Shown piece after piece: positions 8,689 through 16,590 of a stretch of DNA of 32,922 nucleotides (position 1 is its first letter; each line of letters opens with the position of its first letter). The DNA comes from Elusimicrobiota bacterium (GTDB lineage Bacteria; Elusimicrobiota; Elusimicrobia; JACQPE01), in assembly GCA_016205025.1 (NCBI GenBank), contig JACQJO010000022.1, positions 1 to 32,922 of the forward strand. The letters are read 5' to 3'. The translations under genes were made by a program, and so were the position numbers. The notes under the pieces were generated by a model, which made no database searches, was not told where the DNA came from, and saw only the letters and a list, made by a program, of their open reading frames with translations.

Positions 8689-9297
8689 TCAGTTTCGAAC
8701 CCGGCGTAAAATCTCGGCCGTGCCGCTGGCGATCAGGCCTCCTGCGGTGGCGTAACGAAGCCCCATCATGCCGAAGCCTTCTCTGAATTGAAGCGCGTAA
8801 CCCATGCCCAAAAGTCCGCCGCTCAAAGCGCTGACAACAACGCTCTGCCATGGACCTAAATGATTGCGAACAAACCCATGGGCATGGGAAGCGCCGATCG
8901 AAGCGCCAATTGCATAGGCAACCGCCGGATAAAATCGCGTCCCGGAAAACGCAACCCGCCTGGATTTAAAAAGCGGGTCTCCCATTAAACCGTAAAAAAA
9001 TAAGCCGCCGCTTGCGGCTAAAGCTAAACCGGAGCCGCCTTCGAATGCCCTCCACCCAAAACTATCGCTTCCACCACCAATGTACCCTCTTCTGCTTCTT
9101 ATGGTCGAATCCAATATAACGCCCGTGGGATTCATGGAAACACGATAAAGGCTCCGGCCGGCAGTTGTTGCGTGCATCCGCTCATTGATCCTGCCTAAAT
9201 TTGCCAACACATCCGCGCCGGCCCGCAAAGGTAAAATCCCGAAGCACAAAAAAACAACAGCTAACGAACTTATTTTCCGCATTGAGAAATTCCCCAT
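8689..9297 (-). CDS. Secreted glycine-rich multi-pass membrane protein, orphan family
   Basis: 202 residues. A signal peptide (about 6-28) is followed by a polar stretch and four Gly/Ala-rich hydrophobic segments from about residue 85, with many GxxxG spacings. The segment FVRNHLGPWQSVVVSALSGGLL aligns with QELRKRGEGQASSFIVSSLTGG of the protein at 17214-17879 and SLRDRLGPKKSFAVSVF of 16591-17145, so these three are probably paralogs. The second ATG at 9282 (MRKISS) may be the true start, since the first abuts a dispersed repeat. It is the first gene of its unit and is expressed from the box promoter at 9434-9518. Function unknown. Confidence 0.75.
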   Translation of the reverse strand: MGNFSMRKISSLAVVFLCFGILPLRAGADVLANLGRINERMHATTAGRSLYRVSMNPTGVILDSTIRSRRGYIGGGSDSFGWRAFEGGSGLALAASGGLFFYGLMGDPLFKSRRVAFSGTRFYPAVAYAIGASIGASHAHGFVRNHLGPWQSVVVSALSGGLLGMGYALQFREGFGMMGLRYATAGGLIASGTAEILRRVRN

Positions 9298-9300
9298 TCT

Positions 9301-9387
9301 GTCATTGCGAGCCTCGGGCGAAGCAATCTCATAAAAAATTCACCCTTTTGATGAAATTGCTTCGTCGCCGCTGCTCCTCGCAATGAC
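9301..9387. repeat. Dispersed inverted repeat of the GTCATTGCGAG type
   Basis: The left end reads GTCATTGCGAG...GAAGCAATCTC; the right end is its inverted counterpart ending CTCGCAATGAC. Repeats of this kind are scattered through many bacterial genomes. It lies in the predicted leader of the gene starting at 9297. Confidence 0.85.
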
Positions 9388-9433
9388 ACGTCTGGGGAAA
9401 ATGTATTCCGCATTCGCTTAAACCCGTTAGACT

Positions 9434-9518
9434 ATTTTATAGGCAATCCTTGATATTTTCCTGGGCCTTTAGACCCAATTATCCCTGGTTCTTTAGTCCC
9501 CGGTAAAATGCCCTTTAG
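9434..9518 (-). promoter_or_regulatory. Box-type promoter for the 9297-7424 secreted-gene unit
   Basis: On the minus strand: CTAAAGGGCA (9509-9518), 12 bases, CTAAAGAACC (9487-9496), 14 bases, CTAAAGGCCC (9463-9472), 23 bases, then the -10 TAAAAT (9434-9439). It shares its boxes with the divergent ankyrin promoter because the box core is nearly palindromic. Confidence 0.6.
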
Positions 9519-9552
9519 GCCCACTCTGCGAAGACCCCTTCTCTTTTAAACT
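9467..9552 (+). promoter_or_regulatory. Box-type promoter for the ankyrin gene
   Basis: CTTTAGACCC (9467-9476), 14 bases, CTTTAGTCCC (9491-9500), 12 bases, CTTTAGGCCC (9513-9522), 24 bases, then the -10 TAAACT (9547-9552). The same 10-14-10-12-10 layout is found upstream of the gene starting at 17879. Confidence 0.65.
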
Positions 9553-9574
9553 CAACCAAGGGACCGTATTGTTT

Positions 9575-10345
9575 ATGCTTACAACCACAATCGTCGCAAT
9601 AACTATTTTCTCTCTCCAAGGGACTGCTCTTGCGGGACAACGGCAGGAAACGCAAGCCCCTGCTGTTGTCAATGATTCCAAAATAAATAGGGACCTTTTA
9701 AGAGCAGCTAAAGGGGGCGTTGGGGCAGTAATCCAAGATCTTCTCAATAACGGGGCTGACCCTAATTATGAAGACGAAGAGGGATCAACGCCCTTATTAA
9801 TAGCAGTCGGTAGAAACCTTAGAGAAACAGCTCAAACTCTCCTGCTTGGCGGGGCTGACCCTAACCAAAAAAATAAGCACGGATTTACCCCTTTGATAGC
9901 GGCGGTCTTCTGTCACAGCGACAACGACGATGCCGACATGGTAAAAATCCTTTTGTCTAAAAAAGCTGATCCCAATCTGGGAGATGACGATGAAACTACG
10001 CCTTTGATCATGACCTCCCTGTACAAATATCCCGCGATGGCCAGGGCTCTTTTGGAAAACGGGGCTGACCCTAACAAAAAAAATAAATACGGGTTTCGGC
10101 CGTTAACCGTAGCCGCCCGGCAAGGCCACGCCGAAATAGTGAAAATCCTTTTGGAAAACAAGGCGGATCCCCGCCAGGGCAACGCGTATAGGTTTACGCC
10201 TCTGATGGAAGCCGCCATGGAAGGCCACGCCGAAACAATTAGGGTTCTTTTGGATGGCGGCGCGGACCCCAACCAAAAAGACACAAACGGAAAAACAGCC
10301 CTCCATTACGCCGCGACAAAAGAAATCAGAAAACTCCTCAAATGA
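9575..10345 (+). CDS. Exported ankyrin-repeat protein
   Basis: 256 residues from the ATG at 9575; a TTG at 9569 is an alternative, and AAGGGA lies upstream of both. Residues 1-21 form a signal peptide ending ALAG. Six to seven ankyrin repeats fill the rest, recognisable by GADPN, (F/S)TPL(I/L)AA and (G/N)HAEIVKILLE signatures. Ankyrin repeats are protein-binding scaffolds; with a signal peptide the protein should act in the periplasm or outside. It is one of few plus-strand genes and has its own box-type promoter, shared with the divergent secreted-gene unit. Partner unknown. Confidence 0.9.
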   Translation: MLTTTIVAITIFSLQGTALAGQRQETQAPAVVNDSKINRDLLRAAKGGVGAVIQDLLNNGADPNYEDEEGSTPLLIAVGRNLRETAQTLLLGGADPNQKNKHGFTPLIAAVFCHSDNDDADMVKILLSKKADPNLGDDDETTPLIMTSLYKYPAMARALLENGADPNKKNKYGFRPLTVAARQGHAEIVKILLENKADPRQGNAYRFTPLMEAAMEGHAETIRVLLDGGADPNQKDTNGKTALHYAATKEIRKLLK

Positions 10346-10355
10346 AGGCCGCGAG

Positions 10356-10793
10356 CTACTTTCTCTCTAGAATAGTCTGATTACAGCGGGCATACACGAC
10401 AGGGGTTCTAAAAAAACCATCCTTGGACTTTTCGTAGCCCCACCAGATATAAACAACCCTGCGGACATCGGCCGAGCCGAACCAAAAACTGCAAATGTCC
10501 CCTACGTCGCGCGTATACTTCTGACCCGCCTGGCAAGGCGTGGCAAATCCCCTTGGGGCCAATATCGGATTTGCTGAAAATGGCCCGTTTACGCGAAACG
10601 TCAAAGTCTCCGCGTCAGAACGATATTCTTCGATAACGAGAACTCCGTCGCACCCCTTTGGCAGCTGCCACGTTTTCCCAACAAGCGGAGTCGGCCCAAG
10701 ATCAAATTTCGCCTTTATTGATTCAGTTTCAGCATGAAGGAAACTCCCCGCAAAAAGATTTCCGATTAAAAAAATCGTGAATGTCAAACGCAT
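10356..10793 (-). CDS. Small secreted protein of unknown function
   Basis: 145 residues with a signal peptide (residues 1-21, ending LHA). AAGGAG lies upstream of the ATG. The mature protein has four cysteines (KGCDG, TPCQ, DICSFW, ARCNQ), which suggests two disulphides in the periplasm, and an aromatic patch (YIWWGYEK). No family recognised. It is convergent with the ankyrin gene (10 bases apart) and has its own box-type promoter at 10848-10934. Confidence 0.75.
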   Translation of the reverse strand: MRLTFTIFLIGNLFAGSFLHAETESIKAKFDLGPTPLVGKTWQLPKGCDGVLVIEEYRSDAETLTFRVNGPFSANPILAPRGFATPCQAGQKYTRDVGDICSFWFGSADVRRVVYIWWGYEKSKDGFFRTPVVYARCNQTILERK

Positions 10794-10847
10794 GTTAGTC
10801 TCCTTGTGGTAGATGAGAATGAACCCGCTCTCCGTTAAATCCCTAAT

Positions 10848-10934
10848 AGTATACAGGCGATCCGATGCATTCTGATGGGCCTTTTGGGGTAAAAAGTCCC
10901 TATCATGAAGACCCTGTAGGATTTGGGTCTAAAG
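10848..10934 (-). promoter_or_regulatory. Box-type promoter for the secreted gene at 10356-10793
   Basis: Minus strand: CTTTAGACCC (10925-10934), 14 bases, a poor box CTTCATGATA (10901-10910), 14 bases, CAAAAGGCCC (10877-10886), 23 bases, then TATACT (10848-10853). The middle box is degenerate; the first and last, and the spacing to -10, fit. Confidence 0.5.
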
Positions 10935-10945
10935 TCTGATAAAAT
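10881..10945 (+). promoter_or_regulatory. Possible promoter for the MNT-HEPN pair
   Basis: The -10-like GATAAAAT (10938-10945) ends 6 bases before the GTG at 10952, so the mRNA may begin at or next to the start codon. Upstream CTTTTGGGGT (10881-10890) and ATGAAGACCC (10905-10914) are 14 bases apart and the latter ends 23 bases before GATAAA. The boxes are weak. Confidence 0.35.
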
Positions 10946-10951
10946 TTCAGA

Positions 10952-11266
10952 GTGGAAATTAACCAATGGCTTGAAAAAATCACACAACGCATCGCCGGGC
11001 AAATTCATCCAAAAAAAATTCTTCTGTTTGGCTCCCGTGCCTACGGTCGCCCCTCGAAAGACAGCGATCTCGATCTGCTGGTTATTCTCAAAAAATCTTT
11101 AAACAAACATAAACGCTATATTCTGGTAGACAAAGCTATAGGTGAACATATCTATCCTATTGATCTTCTGGTCCGCAGTGAAAAAGAGGTTGAGAAAAGA
11201 TTGGCAATAGGCGACTGCTTCTTTGCGGAAATTCTCAAAAAAGGCCGCACATTGTATGAAGGTTAG
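10952..11266 (+). CDS. mntA: MNT-type nucleotidyltransferase (antitoxin-like)
   Basis: 104 residues from a GTG start. It is a minimal nucleotidyltransferase: LLFGSRAYGRPSKDSDLDLLV carries the GSxxxG and the first two metal-binding Asp residues, and the third lies in YPIDLLV. In studied MNT-HEPN pairs this protein neutralises the HEPN RNase by adding nucleotides to it. It overlaps the HEPN gene by 11 bases. No ribosome binding site is visible, consistent with a leaderless transcript. The symbol follows characterised MNT-HEPN systems. Confidence 0.88.
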   Translation: MEINQWLEKITQRIAGQIHPKKILLFGSRAYGRPSKDSDLDLLVILKKSLNKHKRYILVDKAIGEHIYPIDLLVRSEKEVEKRLAIGDCFFAEILKKGRTLYEG

Positions 11267-11663
11267 TTACGGTCAAGAGTGGTTGCGCAAAGCGCGCGCG
11301 GATTACCGTGCCGCTCATCGCGCCCTAGCCGACAGTAAAAAGTATCCCGATCAAGCTGAAATCACCTGTTTTCATGCCCATCAATGTATTGAAAAGTTTT
11401 TGAAAGCCCTATTGGCGGCACAAAAACACCCCGTGACTAAAACGCATGATTTGGCCGCGCTGCTGCATCAGCTAAAAAAAATCAACAAAGCTCCCCGCAT
11501 ATCCACCGAGGATATTAGAACTCTTAATCAATACAGCGTTGAAATTCGTTACCCGGGAGCATCCGCCACTCCCGCCGAGGCAAAATTAACGGTCAAAAAA
11601 ATGCGTAAAATTGTCCAAGAAACAGAAAAGATCCTGGAGAATCAGCTCGACACCGAACTGTAG
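11256..11663 (+). CDS. HEPN-domain protein (toxin-like partner of MNT)
   Basis: 135 residues from the ATG at 11256 (MKVSYGQEWL); the frame opens earlier, but this start overlaps the mnt stop in the usual coupled way. The four-helix HEPN (PF05168 type) pattern is clear: CFHAHQCIEKFLKALLAA, KTHDLAALLHQL and the terminal EIRYPGAS. Toxic HEPN proteins are RNases using an Rx4-6H motif; I do not see a clear one here, so RNase activity is uncertain. The 3' end overlaps the convergent permease gene by 22 bases. Confidence 0.85.
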   Translation: MKVSYGQEWLRKARADYRAAHRALADSKKYPDQAEITCFHAHQCIEKFLKALLAAQKHPVTKTHDLAALLHQLKKINKAPRISTEDIRTLNQYSVEIRYPGASATPAEAKLTVKKMRKIVQETEKILENQLDTEL

Positions 11664-12439
11664 CGTGTCAGGCTCCAACGCCACAAGGAAAGGCTGGCCG
11701 CGACGCTCACCAGCACCATGACCGCGGCCAGCGCTACCCAAGGCCAGGAAAGAAACCCCAATAGCGCCTTGGCCGGAAACGAGGTCATTACCGCGATGGG
11801 GACAATGAAAATCAGAACAAAACGCACGCCGTCGGCGTAAATATCCACCGGAAATCTTCCCAAGATCATCAAATCGCGGTAAGCCCAAATCATGTTTTCC
11901 ATCTGCTGGGTGGCCACCGCCAGGGCCGCCACCGCCACGTGAATCGCAAACGCGATCGCCACCCCATTGATCACCAAGGCGATATAAAGCGCGAAAAGGG
12001 CCGCGGAATGAACCTCCGGCATTCGCCCGATGATCCAAAAAGTCAGCCCCACGACCGGGATCGCGGTAAAAAAATCAAGGATGTCCACCGTCTGGCAAGC
12101 CACGCGAAAAAGAGGATTGACCGGCTGAAGCAGGTAATAATCCATCTCCCCTTCGACCACGATTCTTTTCATGCCGTAAACCCCGCGGAAAAAAAGTTGA
12201 GCCAACAAATCAACCACGTTGAAGGTCAGAAAAAATAAAGCCGTCTGGGTGAAGGTATACCCGCGAAGCGTGTCCGTGTGCTGGAAAATAGCGGCAATAA
12301 AGATAAAGAAAAAAATCAGCCGGACCAGCTTGCCCAAAAGCCATCCCAGGGAATTAATACGGGTCGCCCAAATTTCGGCAAAGCTCATCGCGGCCAAACG
12401 AAGCCACACCCGCGCATAGAAAGCAATCCTGATTACCAT
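11642..12439 (-). CDS. ABC-2 type permease (COG3694/DUF990-like)
   Basis: 265 residues with about six membrane segments. The pattern MSFAEIWATRINSLGWLLGKLVRLIFF, then VVEGEMDYYLLQPVNPLFRV, is typical of the second permease of the uncharacterised COG4586-4587-3694 exporter. It is the last gene of the three-gene unit (ATPase, permease, permease), 43 bases after the preceding gene. Substrate is unknown. Its 3' end overlaps the convergent HEPN gene. Confidence 0.88.
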   Translation of the reverse strand: MVIRIAFYARVWLRLAAMSFAEIWATRINSLGWLLGKLVRLIFFFIFIAAIFQHTDTLRGYTFTQTALFFLTFNVVDLLAQLFFRGVYGMKRIVVEGEMDYYLLQPVNPLFRVACQTVDILDFFTAIPVVGLTFWIIGRMPEVHSAALFALYIALVINGVAIAFAIHVAVAALAVATQQMENMIWAYRDLMILGRFPVDIYADGVRFVLIFIVPIAVMTSFPAKALLGFLSWPWVALAAVMVLVSVAASLSLWRWSLTRYSSVSS

Positions 12440-12482
12440 AAATTTTATTTCCCCATCAATAGAACATCTGAACCGTCTTCAC

Positions 12483-13280
12483 TCATCCCCCCTCCGCCTG
12501 ATAATCCTTCATTCCCTTGCGCCAAAGCTGATAAGACAAAAACGCGAACGCCAGCGTCCATCCAATCAAAATCGAAAAGCCCTGCATGATCCCGGCGCCG
12601 CCGGCGCGCTCCAAATAAATGTTGATCGGAAAATAAACGAGGTAGGGAAACGGCAAAAGTTTAAGGGCCCCCTGAATCGCCGGGGGCAAGACGTCCAAAG
12701 GAAAAAAAGCGCCGGAACAAAACTCCATAAAAAGGGAGGAGGCCCATAGAAAACCGATGGATTCCGCGGTCCAAAAACCCGATGAGGCCAAGGCAAGCCC
12801 GATAAAATAAAAAAGGGTCATGGCGCACAAAGTGGCGACGAGGGCCAAAACCACGCTGGAAAAACTCTTGGGCCAATAAAGCTCGGCGCCTAAAATCAAA
12901 ACTAATACCGAGATTTCGACAATGGCGGAGGCCACGCGCACCGTTTTATCCGATAGGTCAAGGGACAGTTGGTAAGCGAAGATATTAACGGGCCTCATTA
13001 AGAGCGAGGAAATTTTTCCGCGCGCGATTTCCCACGTCAAATCAAAAACCCGGTTGGTCAAAACTAGGGCCCGCAGTAAAACCAGGCCCAAAACGTAGGT
13101 CAGCATCTGCGAGCGCGAATAGCCCAAAAAATTTTTGTTTGGGTCCGACAAAAGAGCCGACCAAAGAAAATAAAGAGAAAGGACCAAAGTCAAACTTCCA
13201 AGGCGATCCATGACCAGCGAGGCGCGGCGTTGAAGCTCCTCCTGAAGATTTAAGCCGTAAGCGGCCAGATACTTACTCAT
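12483..13280 (-). CDS. ABC-2 type permease (COG4587-like)
   Basis: 265 residues from the ATG at 13280 (MSKYLAAYGLNLQEE), about six membrane segments. This ATG overlaps the stop of the ATPase gene (ATGAGTAA), a coupled start, so I prefer it to the longer frame opening at 13310. Family features include an N-terminal LQRRASLVMDRLGSL helix and FDLTWEIARGKISSLLMRPVN. It should form a heterodimeric membrane domain with the permease at 11642-12439. Substrate unknown. Confidence 0.88.
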   Translation of the reverse strand: MSKYLAAYGLNLQEELQRRASLVMDRLGSLTLVLSLYFLWSALLSDPNKNFLGYSRSQMLTYVLGLVLLRALVLTNRVFDLTWEIARGKISSLLMRPVNIFAYQLSLDLSDKTVRVASAIVEISVLVLILGAELYWPKSFSSVVLALVATLCAMTLFYFIGLALASSGFWTAESIGFLWASSLFMEFCSGAFFPLDVLPPAIQGALKLLPFPYLVYFPINIYLERAGGAGIMQGFSILIGWTLAFAFLSYQLWRKGMKDYQAEGG

Positions 13281-14286
13281 GAACGAAAATCTTGCGGATG
13301 ACATCCTCAACCGGAGTTTCCTCGATCGTCAGATCAACGACCGCCGGCAATTTTCCGCCCGCGTTCTCAAGCAGGCGGCTGGCAAAACGCGAAACTTGAG
13401 ATCGCGGCACGCGGGCTTCGGCGCAAAGACCGGAGGCGCCGCCATTGGCCAGGGCAAGATCGAACTCCTTGATAGCTTCGGGCCGCGGGGATTCAGCAAA
13501 GTCCACCCTGACGCGCTTATCTGGAGCGTAACGTTCGATTAACTGCCGGAAGGACCCGTCATAGATCGTTTGCCCTTTATCAATGATCAAAACTCTTTGG
13601 CAAAGCTCGGCCACATCATCCATGTTGTGGCTGGTGAGCAATATGGTGGCCCGGCGGCGCTGGTTGTAATCAAGCAGAAACTGCCTGATTTTCTTCTGCA
13701 TCACAATATCCAAGCCCAAGGTCGGCTCATCTAAAAGCAAAAATTTAGGGCGGTGCAGAAGCGCGCAGGCAAGCTCCGCCTTCATTCTCTGGCCCAAGGA
13801 AAGCTTCTTGGTGGGAATCCCCAAGAGTTCGCTCAAATCCAAAAGACGGACGAGTTCGCCCAGACTCTCCCTGTAAAAAGCGTCCGAGAGCTCATAAATT
13901 TCTTTATTTAAGCGCAGGGTCTCCTCAACCGGAATTTCCCACCAAAGCTGGGAACGGTTGCCCATCACCAGGGTTATCTGTTTTAAAAAATCTCTTTCCC
14001 TTTTTTGCGGAACATGCCCAAGAGTCAATATTTTTCCTGAATCAGAATCAGGATAAAGAAGCCCTGAAATCATCTTTAAGGTCGTTGTCTTGCCCGCCCC
14101 GTTGGGCCCTAGAAATCCGACAATCTCCCCTTCCCCGATCTCAAAACTCAAATCCTTCACTGCCTCGACCCTAACGTGCTCCCGATGGAAAAACGATTGT
14201 AAAGCTCCCCGAAATCCAGACTTTCTTTTGGGCACTCGGAAAGTTTTGGATAATTTTTCTACAATCAAGGCGGACATGTTCGTCAT
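13273..14286 (-). CDS. ABC transporter ATP-binding protein (COG4586-like)
   Basis: 337 residues. Walker A GPNGAGKTTT, Q-loop region ITLVMGNRSQLWWEIP, signature LSLGQRMKAELACALL, Walker B FLLLDEP and the H-loop in LLTSHNMDD are all present. After the nucleotide-binding domain (to about 230) comes a 100-residue C-terminal domain, as in the COG4586 group. It powers the two permeases encoded directly downstream. A second Met at residue 4 is an alternative start; neither has a clear ribosome binding site. Confidence 0.92.
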   Translation of the reverse strand: MTNMSALIVEKLSKTFRVPKRKSGFRGALQSFFHREHVRVEAVKDLSFEIGEGEIVGFLGPNGAGKTTTLKMISGLLYPDSDSGKILTLGHVPQKRERDFLKQITLVMGNRSQLWWEIPVEETLRLNKEIYELSDAFYRESLGELVRLLDLSELLGIPTKKLSLGQRMKAELACALLHRPKFLLLDEPTLGLDIVMQKKIRQFLLDYNQRRRATILLTSHNMDDVAELCQRVLIIDKGQTIYDGSFRQLIERYAPDKRVRVDFAESPRPEAIKEFDLALANGGASGLCAEARVPRSQVSRFASRLLENAGGKLPAVVDLTIEETPVEDVIRKIFVHE

Positions 14287-14331
14287 TAAAGCAAACGGCT
14301 AGCGTAGTGAGGCAGAAGTCCCTTTATATTC

Positions 14332-14387
14332 GTCACCCCCGCGAAGGCGGGGGTCCAGATCTGGATTCCCGCCTACGCGGGAATGAC
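14332..14387. repeat. Palindromic repeat, GTCAYSCCCGC type, copy 1
   Basis: GTCACCCCCGCG-A-AGGCGGGGG, then the palindrome TCCAGATCTGGA, then a second hairpin TTCCCGCCTACGCGGGAA and terminal TGAC. Two other copies are at 31805-31860 and 32740-32794. It lies in the divergent gap between the ABC operon and serA. Confidence 0.9.
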
Positions 14388-14435
14388 GCCAAATGTAAAG
14401 AAGCGTTGGAATCACTACACTAGGGAGGATGGTCA

Positions 14436-16010
14436 GTGTTTCGAATATTGGTTTCCGACCCCATTGACGCCGAGGGTTTAAACCCCATCCGCCAGAATAA
14501 AAACTTTGAATTACTGGAAACCAAGAATTTAAACGGTTCCATTTCCGATATCGAAGCCTGGCTGGTTCGCTCCGAAACAAAAATCACCAAAGAAAAAATC
14601 GAGAAAGCCAAAAAATTAAAACTGATCGGACGCGCCGGCACCGGCGTCGACAATATTGACGTTGAGGAGGCCACTCGGCGCGGCATCTTGGTTATGAACG
14701 TGCCGGGGGCTAACGCGATCGCGGTTGCCGAACACGTATTCGCCTTAACTCTTTCGCTGCTGCGAAAAATCCCGGCGGCGGATAAAATCGTCAAAGAAGG
14801 CGGCTGGCGCGACAAAACTTTGGGCGGAGGCGAACTCTACGGCAAAACCTTGGGCATCCTGGGCTTAGGCCGCGTGGGCAAAGAGGTGGCCCAGCGCGCG
14901 CGCGCTTTTCAGATGGAAATTTTGTCCTACGACCCTTTTGTCAATTCGCAAAGAGCAGGCGATCTCGGCATCCGGATGGTCAGCCAGGAAGAATTACTGC
15001 GCAAAGCGGACATTCTAACCATCCATGTGCCCCTGACAAGTTCAACGCAAAACTTAATTTCAGAAAAAACTATTGAGATCATGAAAAAAGGGGCCGTCAT
15101 CATCAACACCTCCCGCGGCGAGGTGATTGATGAAAAAGCGTTGGCCAAGGCTCTCCAGGACGGAAAAATCGCGGGCGCGGCCCTTGATGTCTTCGCCAAG
15201 GAGCCGCCGCAAGGAAGCCCGCTGTTAAATTTAAAAGACCAGGTGATTTTAACTCCGCACCTGGCCGGCTCCACGAAGGAAACCCAAAAACGCGTGGCCA
15301 AGGAGCTGGCCCAAAGCGTGGTGGATTATTTTGAGCGGGGCTTGGTCAGAGGCGGCGTTAATCTTCCGCCGGAGTTTGAACCCGAAATTTTAGACCGCCT
15401 GGGTCGGCACTTGGCTTTGACCGAACGCTTGGGCCGGTTTCTGGGTCAAACACTGCCCGGCGCCTGGAACAAATTGATGATTTCAACCACCACCCGGTTT
15501 ACCGAAAAAGATCAGAAGGTATTGCTGCACGGCGCTTTGCGCGGACTCTTGGCCTGTGCGCTGGGTGACAAGGTCAATGTGGTCAACGCCGCCTTTTACG
15601 CCAAAGAAAGAAACATCCAGTCCGAGGTTAAATTTTTGGATGAATCAGCCCAGCCGATCGAGGAAATTTCGCTTTTAATCCAAGAAAACGGCAAGACCGC
15701 CTCTGTTTCGGGCCGCGTGGAAGCGACCGGAGAATTGCGCATTGTTCAGATCGGAAAGCTCTTCGTGGACGTTGATCCGGAAGGAACCCTGATCGTGATT
15801 GACAACATTGACAAGCCCGGCATGATCGGAAAAGTGGGCACGCTCTTGGGCGCCAAAAAAATCAATATCGCTGATATGCGGGTGGGCCGTCAAAAAAAAG
15901 GCGAAGCCGCGATCATGGTTCTAACCGTGGACAGCGAAATCCCGAAAGCGACCCTGGAAGCCCTAAAAAAAGTGGACGGCGTCACCCGCGTCTGCCAGGT
16001 TAGCCTTTAA
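14436..16010 (+). CDS. serA: D-3-phosphoglycerate dehydrogenase
   Basis: 524 residues, the long form of the enzyme. It oxidises 3-phosphoglycerate to phosphohydroxypyruvate, the first step of serine synthesis. The Rossmann motif GILGLGRVGKEV (about 145), the catalytic Arg region INTSRGEVIDE, the Glu and the His in ILTPHLAGSTKE are present. An intervening domain (about 320-440) and a C-terminal ACT domain (about 450-524, serine sensing in relatives) complete it. The GTG start at 14436 is preceded by GGGAGG. The terminal codons (VTRVCQVSL) reappear twice downstream as short relics at 17173-17202 and 18000-18038. Confidence 0.95.
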   Translation: MFRILVSDPIDAEGLNPIRQNKNFELLETKNLNGSISDIEAWLVRSETKITKEKIEKAKKLKLIGRAGTGVDNIDVEEATRRGILVMNVPGANAIAVAEHVFALTLSLLRKIPAADKIVKEGGWRDKTLGGGELYGKTLGILGLGRVGKEVAQRARAFQMEILSYDPFVNSQRAGDLGIRMVSQEELLRKADILTIHVPLTSSTQNLISEKTIEIMKKGAVIINTSRGEVIDEKALAKALQDGKIAGAALDVFAKEPPQGSPLLNLKDQVILTPHLAGSTKETQKRVAKELAQSVVDYFERGLVRGGVNLPPEFEPEILDRLGRHLALTERLGRFLGQTLPGAWNKLMISTTTRFTEKDQKVLLHGALRGLLACALGDKVNVVNAAFYAKERNIQSEVKFLDESAQPIEEISLLIQENGKTASVSGRVEATGELRIVQIGKLFVDVDPEGTLIVIDNIDKPGMIGKVGTLLGAKKINIADMRVGRQKKGEAAIMVLTVDSEIPKATLEALKKVDGVTRVCQVSL

Positions 16011-16034
16011 CAATTCTCTAACGGTAAAACTCGC

Positions 16035-16568
16035 TCAACGTCTGACGGTTAATTTAACGGCGGGCAAAACCAACTTAGCCACGGCGCGTTTTACTTGAAG
16101 CGATACCGACAAAACAGCTTGCGTTTCAGCAGCCAAACCACCCCACGCCTTACCCTTCACATTGCCCGCCGCAGTCCATATGGCGTTTTTAATCAAACCT
16201 GAAGGAATTTCCAAAGAGGTCAAGGGCTTGCCATCCCATCCGTCGATAATGGGTTTAAAATTATACGAGAGCCGGGTGCCGGGAATCTCAAGGCGAAGCC
16301 TACGGATAACCAGTTGCTTGGAAGCATCCGTCTTATTAGACCAGAATCCCCCAACCTTGACGCCTAAAAGAGAGTTATTTGCCTCGGTCACCATTTCGGC
16401 TTCCAAGATCAAAGGCTCGAAATAAATTCCAGACCGCTTGCCATTAAAAAGTAATTCGACTTTTTCATACGAATCGCCCAACAATGAATCGGCAATACTG
16501 ACCTGGGCATGCGTTGAAATGGCCAGAGCGGCAACAATAGCGATGAATAATTTTTTTCTGTTTAACAT
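16035..16568 (-). CDS. Secreted protein of unknown function
   Basis: 177 residues with a signal peptide (MLNRKKLFIAIVAALAISTHA) and AAGGGG before the ATG. The mature part is probably beta-rich, with a basic C-terminus (RAVAKLVLPAVKLTVRR). No family recognised. It is the last gene of a minus-strand unit (17879 to 16035) and ends 24 bases from the serA stop, to which it is convergent. The gap to the gene upstream is 22 bases. Confidence 0.75.
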   Translation of the reverse strand: MLNRKKLFIAIVAALAISTHAQVSIADSLLGDSYEKVELLFNGKRSGIYFEPLILEAEMVTEANNSLLGVKVGGFWSNKTDASKQLVIRRLRLEIPGTRLSYNFKPIIDGWDGKPLTSLEIPSGLIKNAIWTAAGNVKGKAWGGLAAETQAVLSVSLQVKRAVAKLVLPAVKLTVRR

Positions 16569-16590
16569 ATTAACCCCTTTTGTAAAAACA

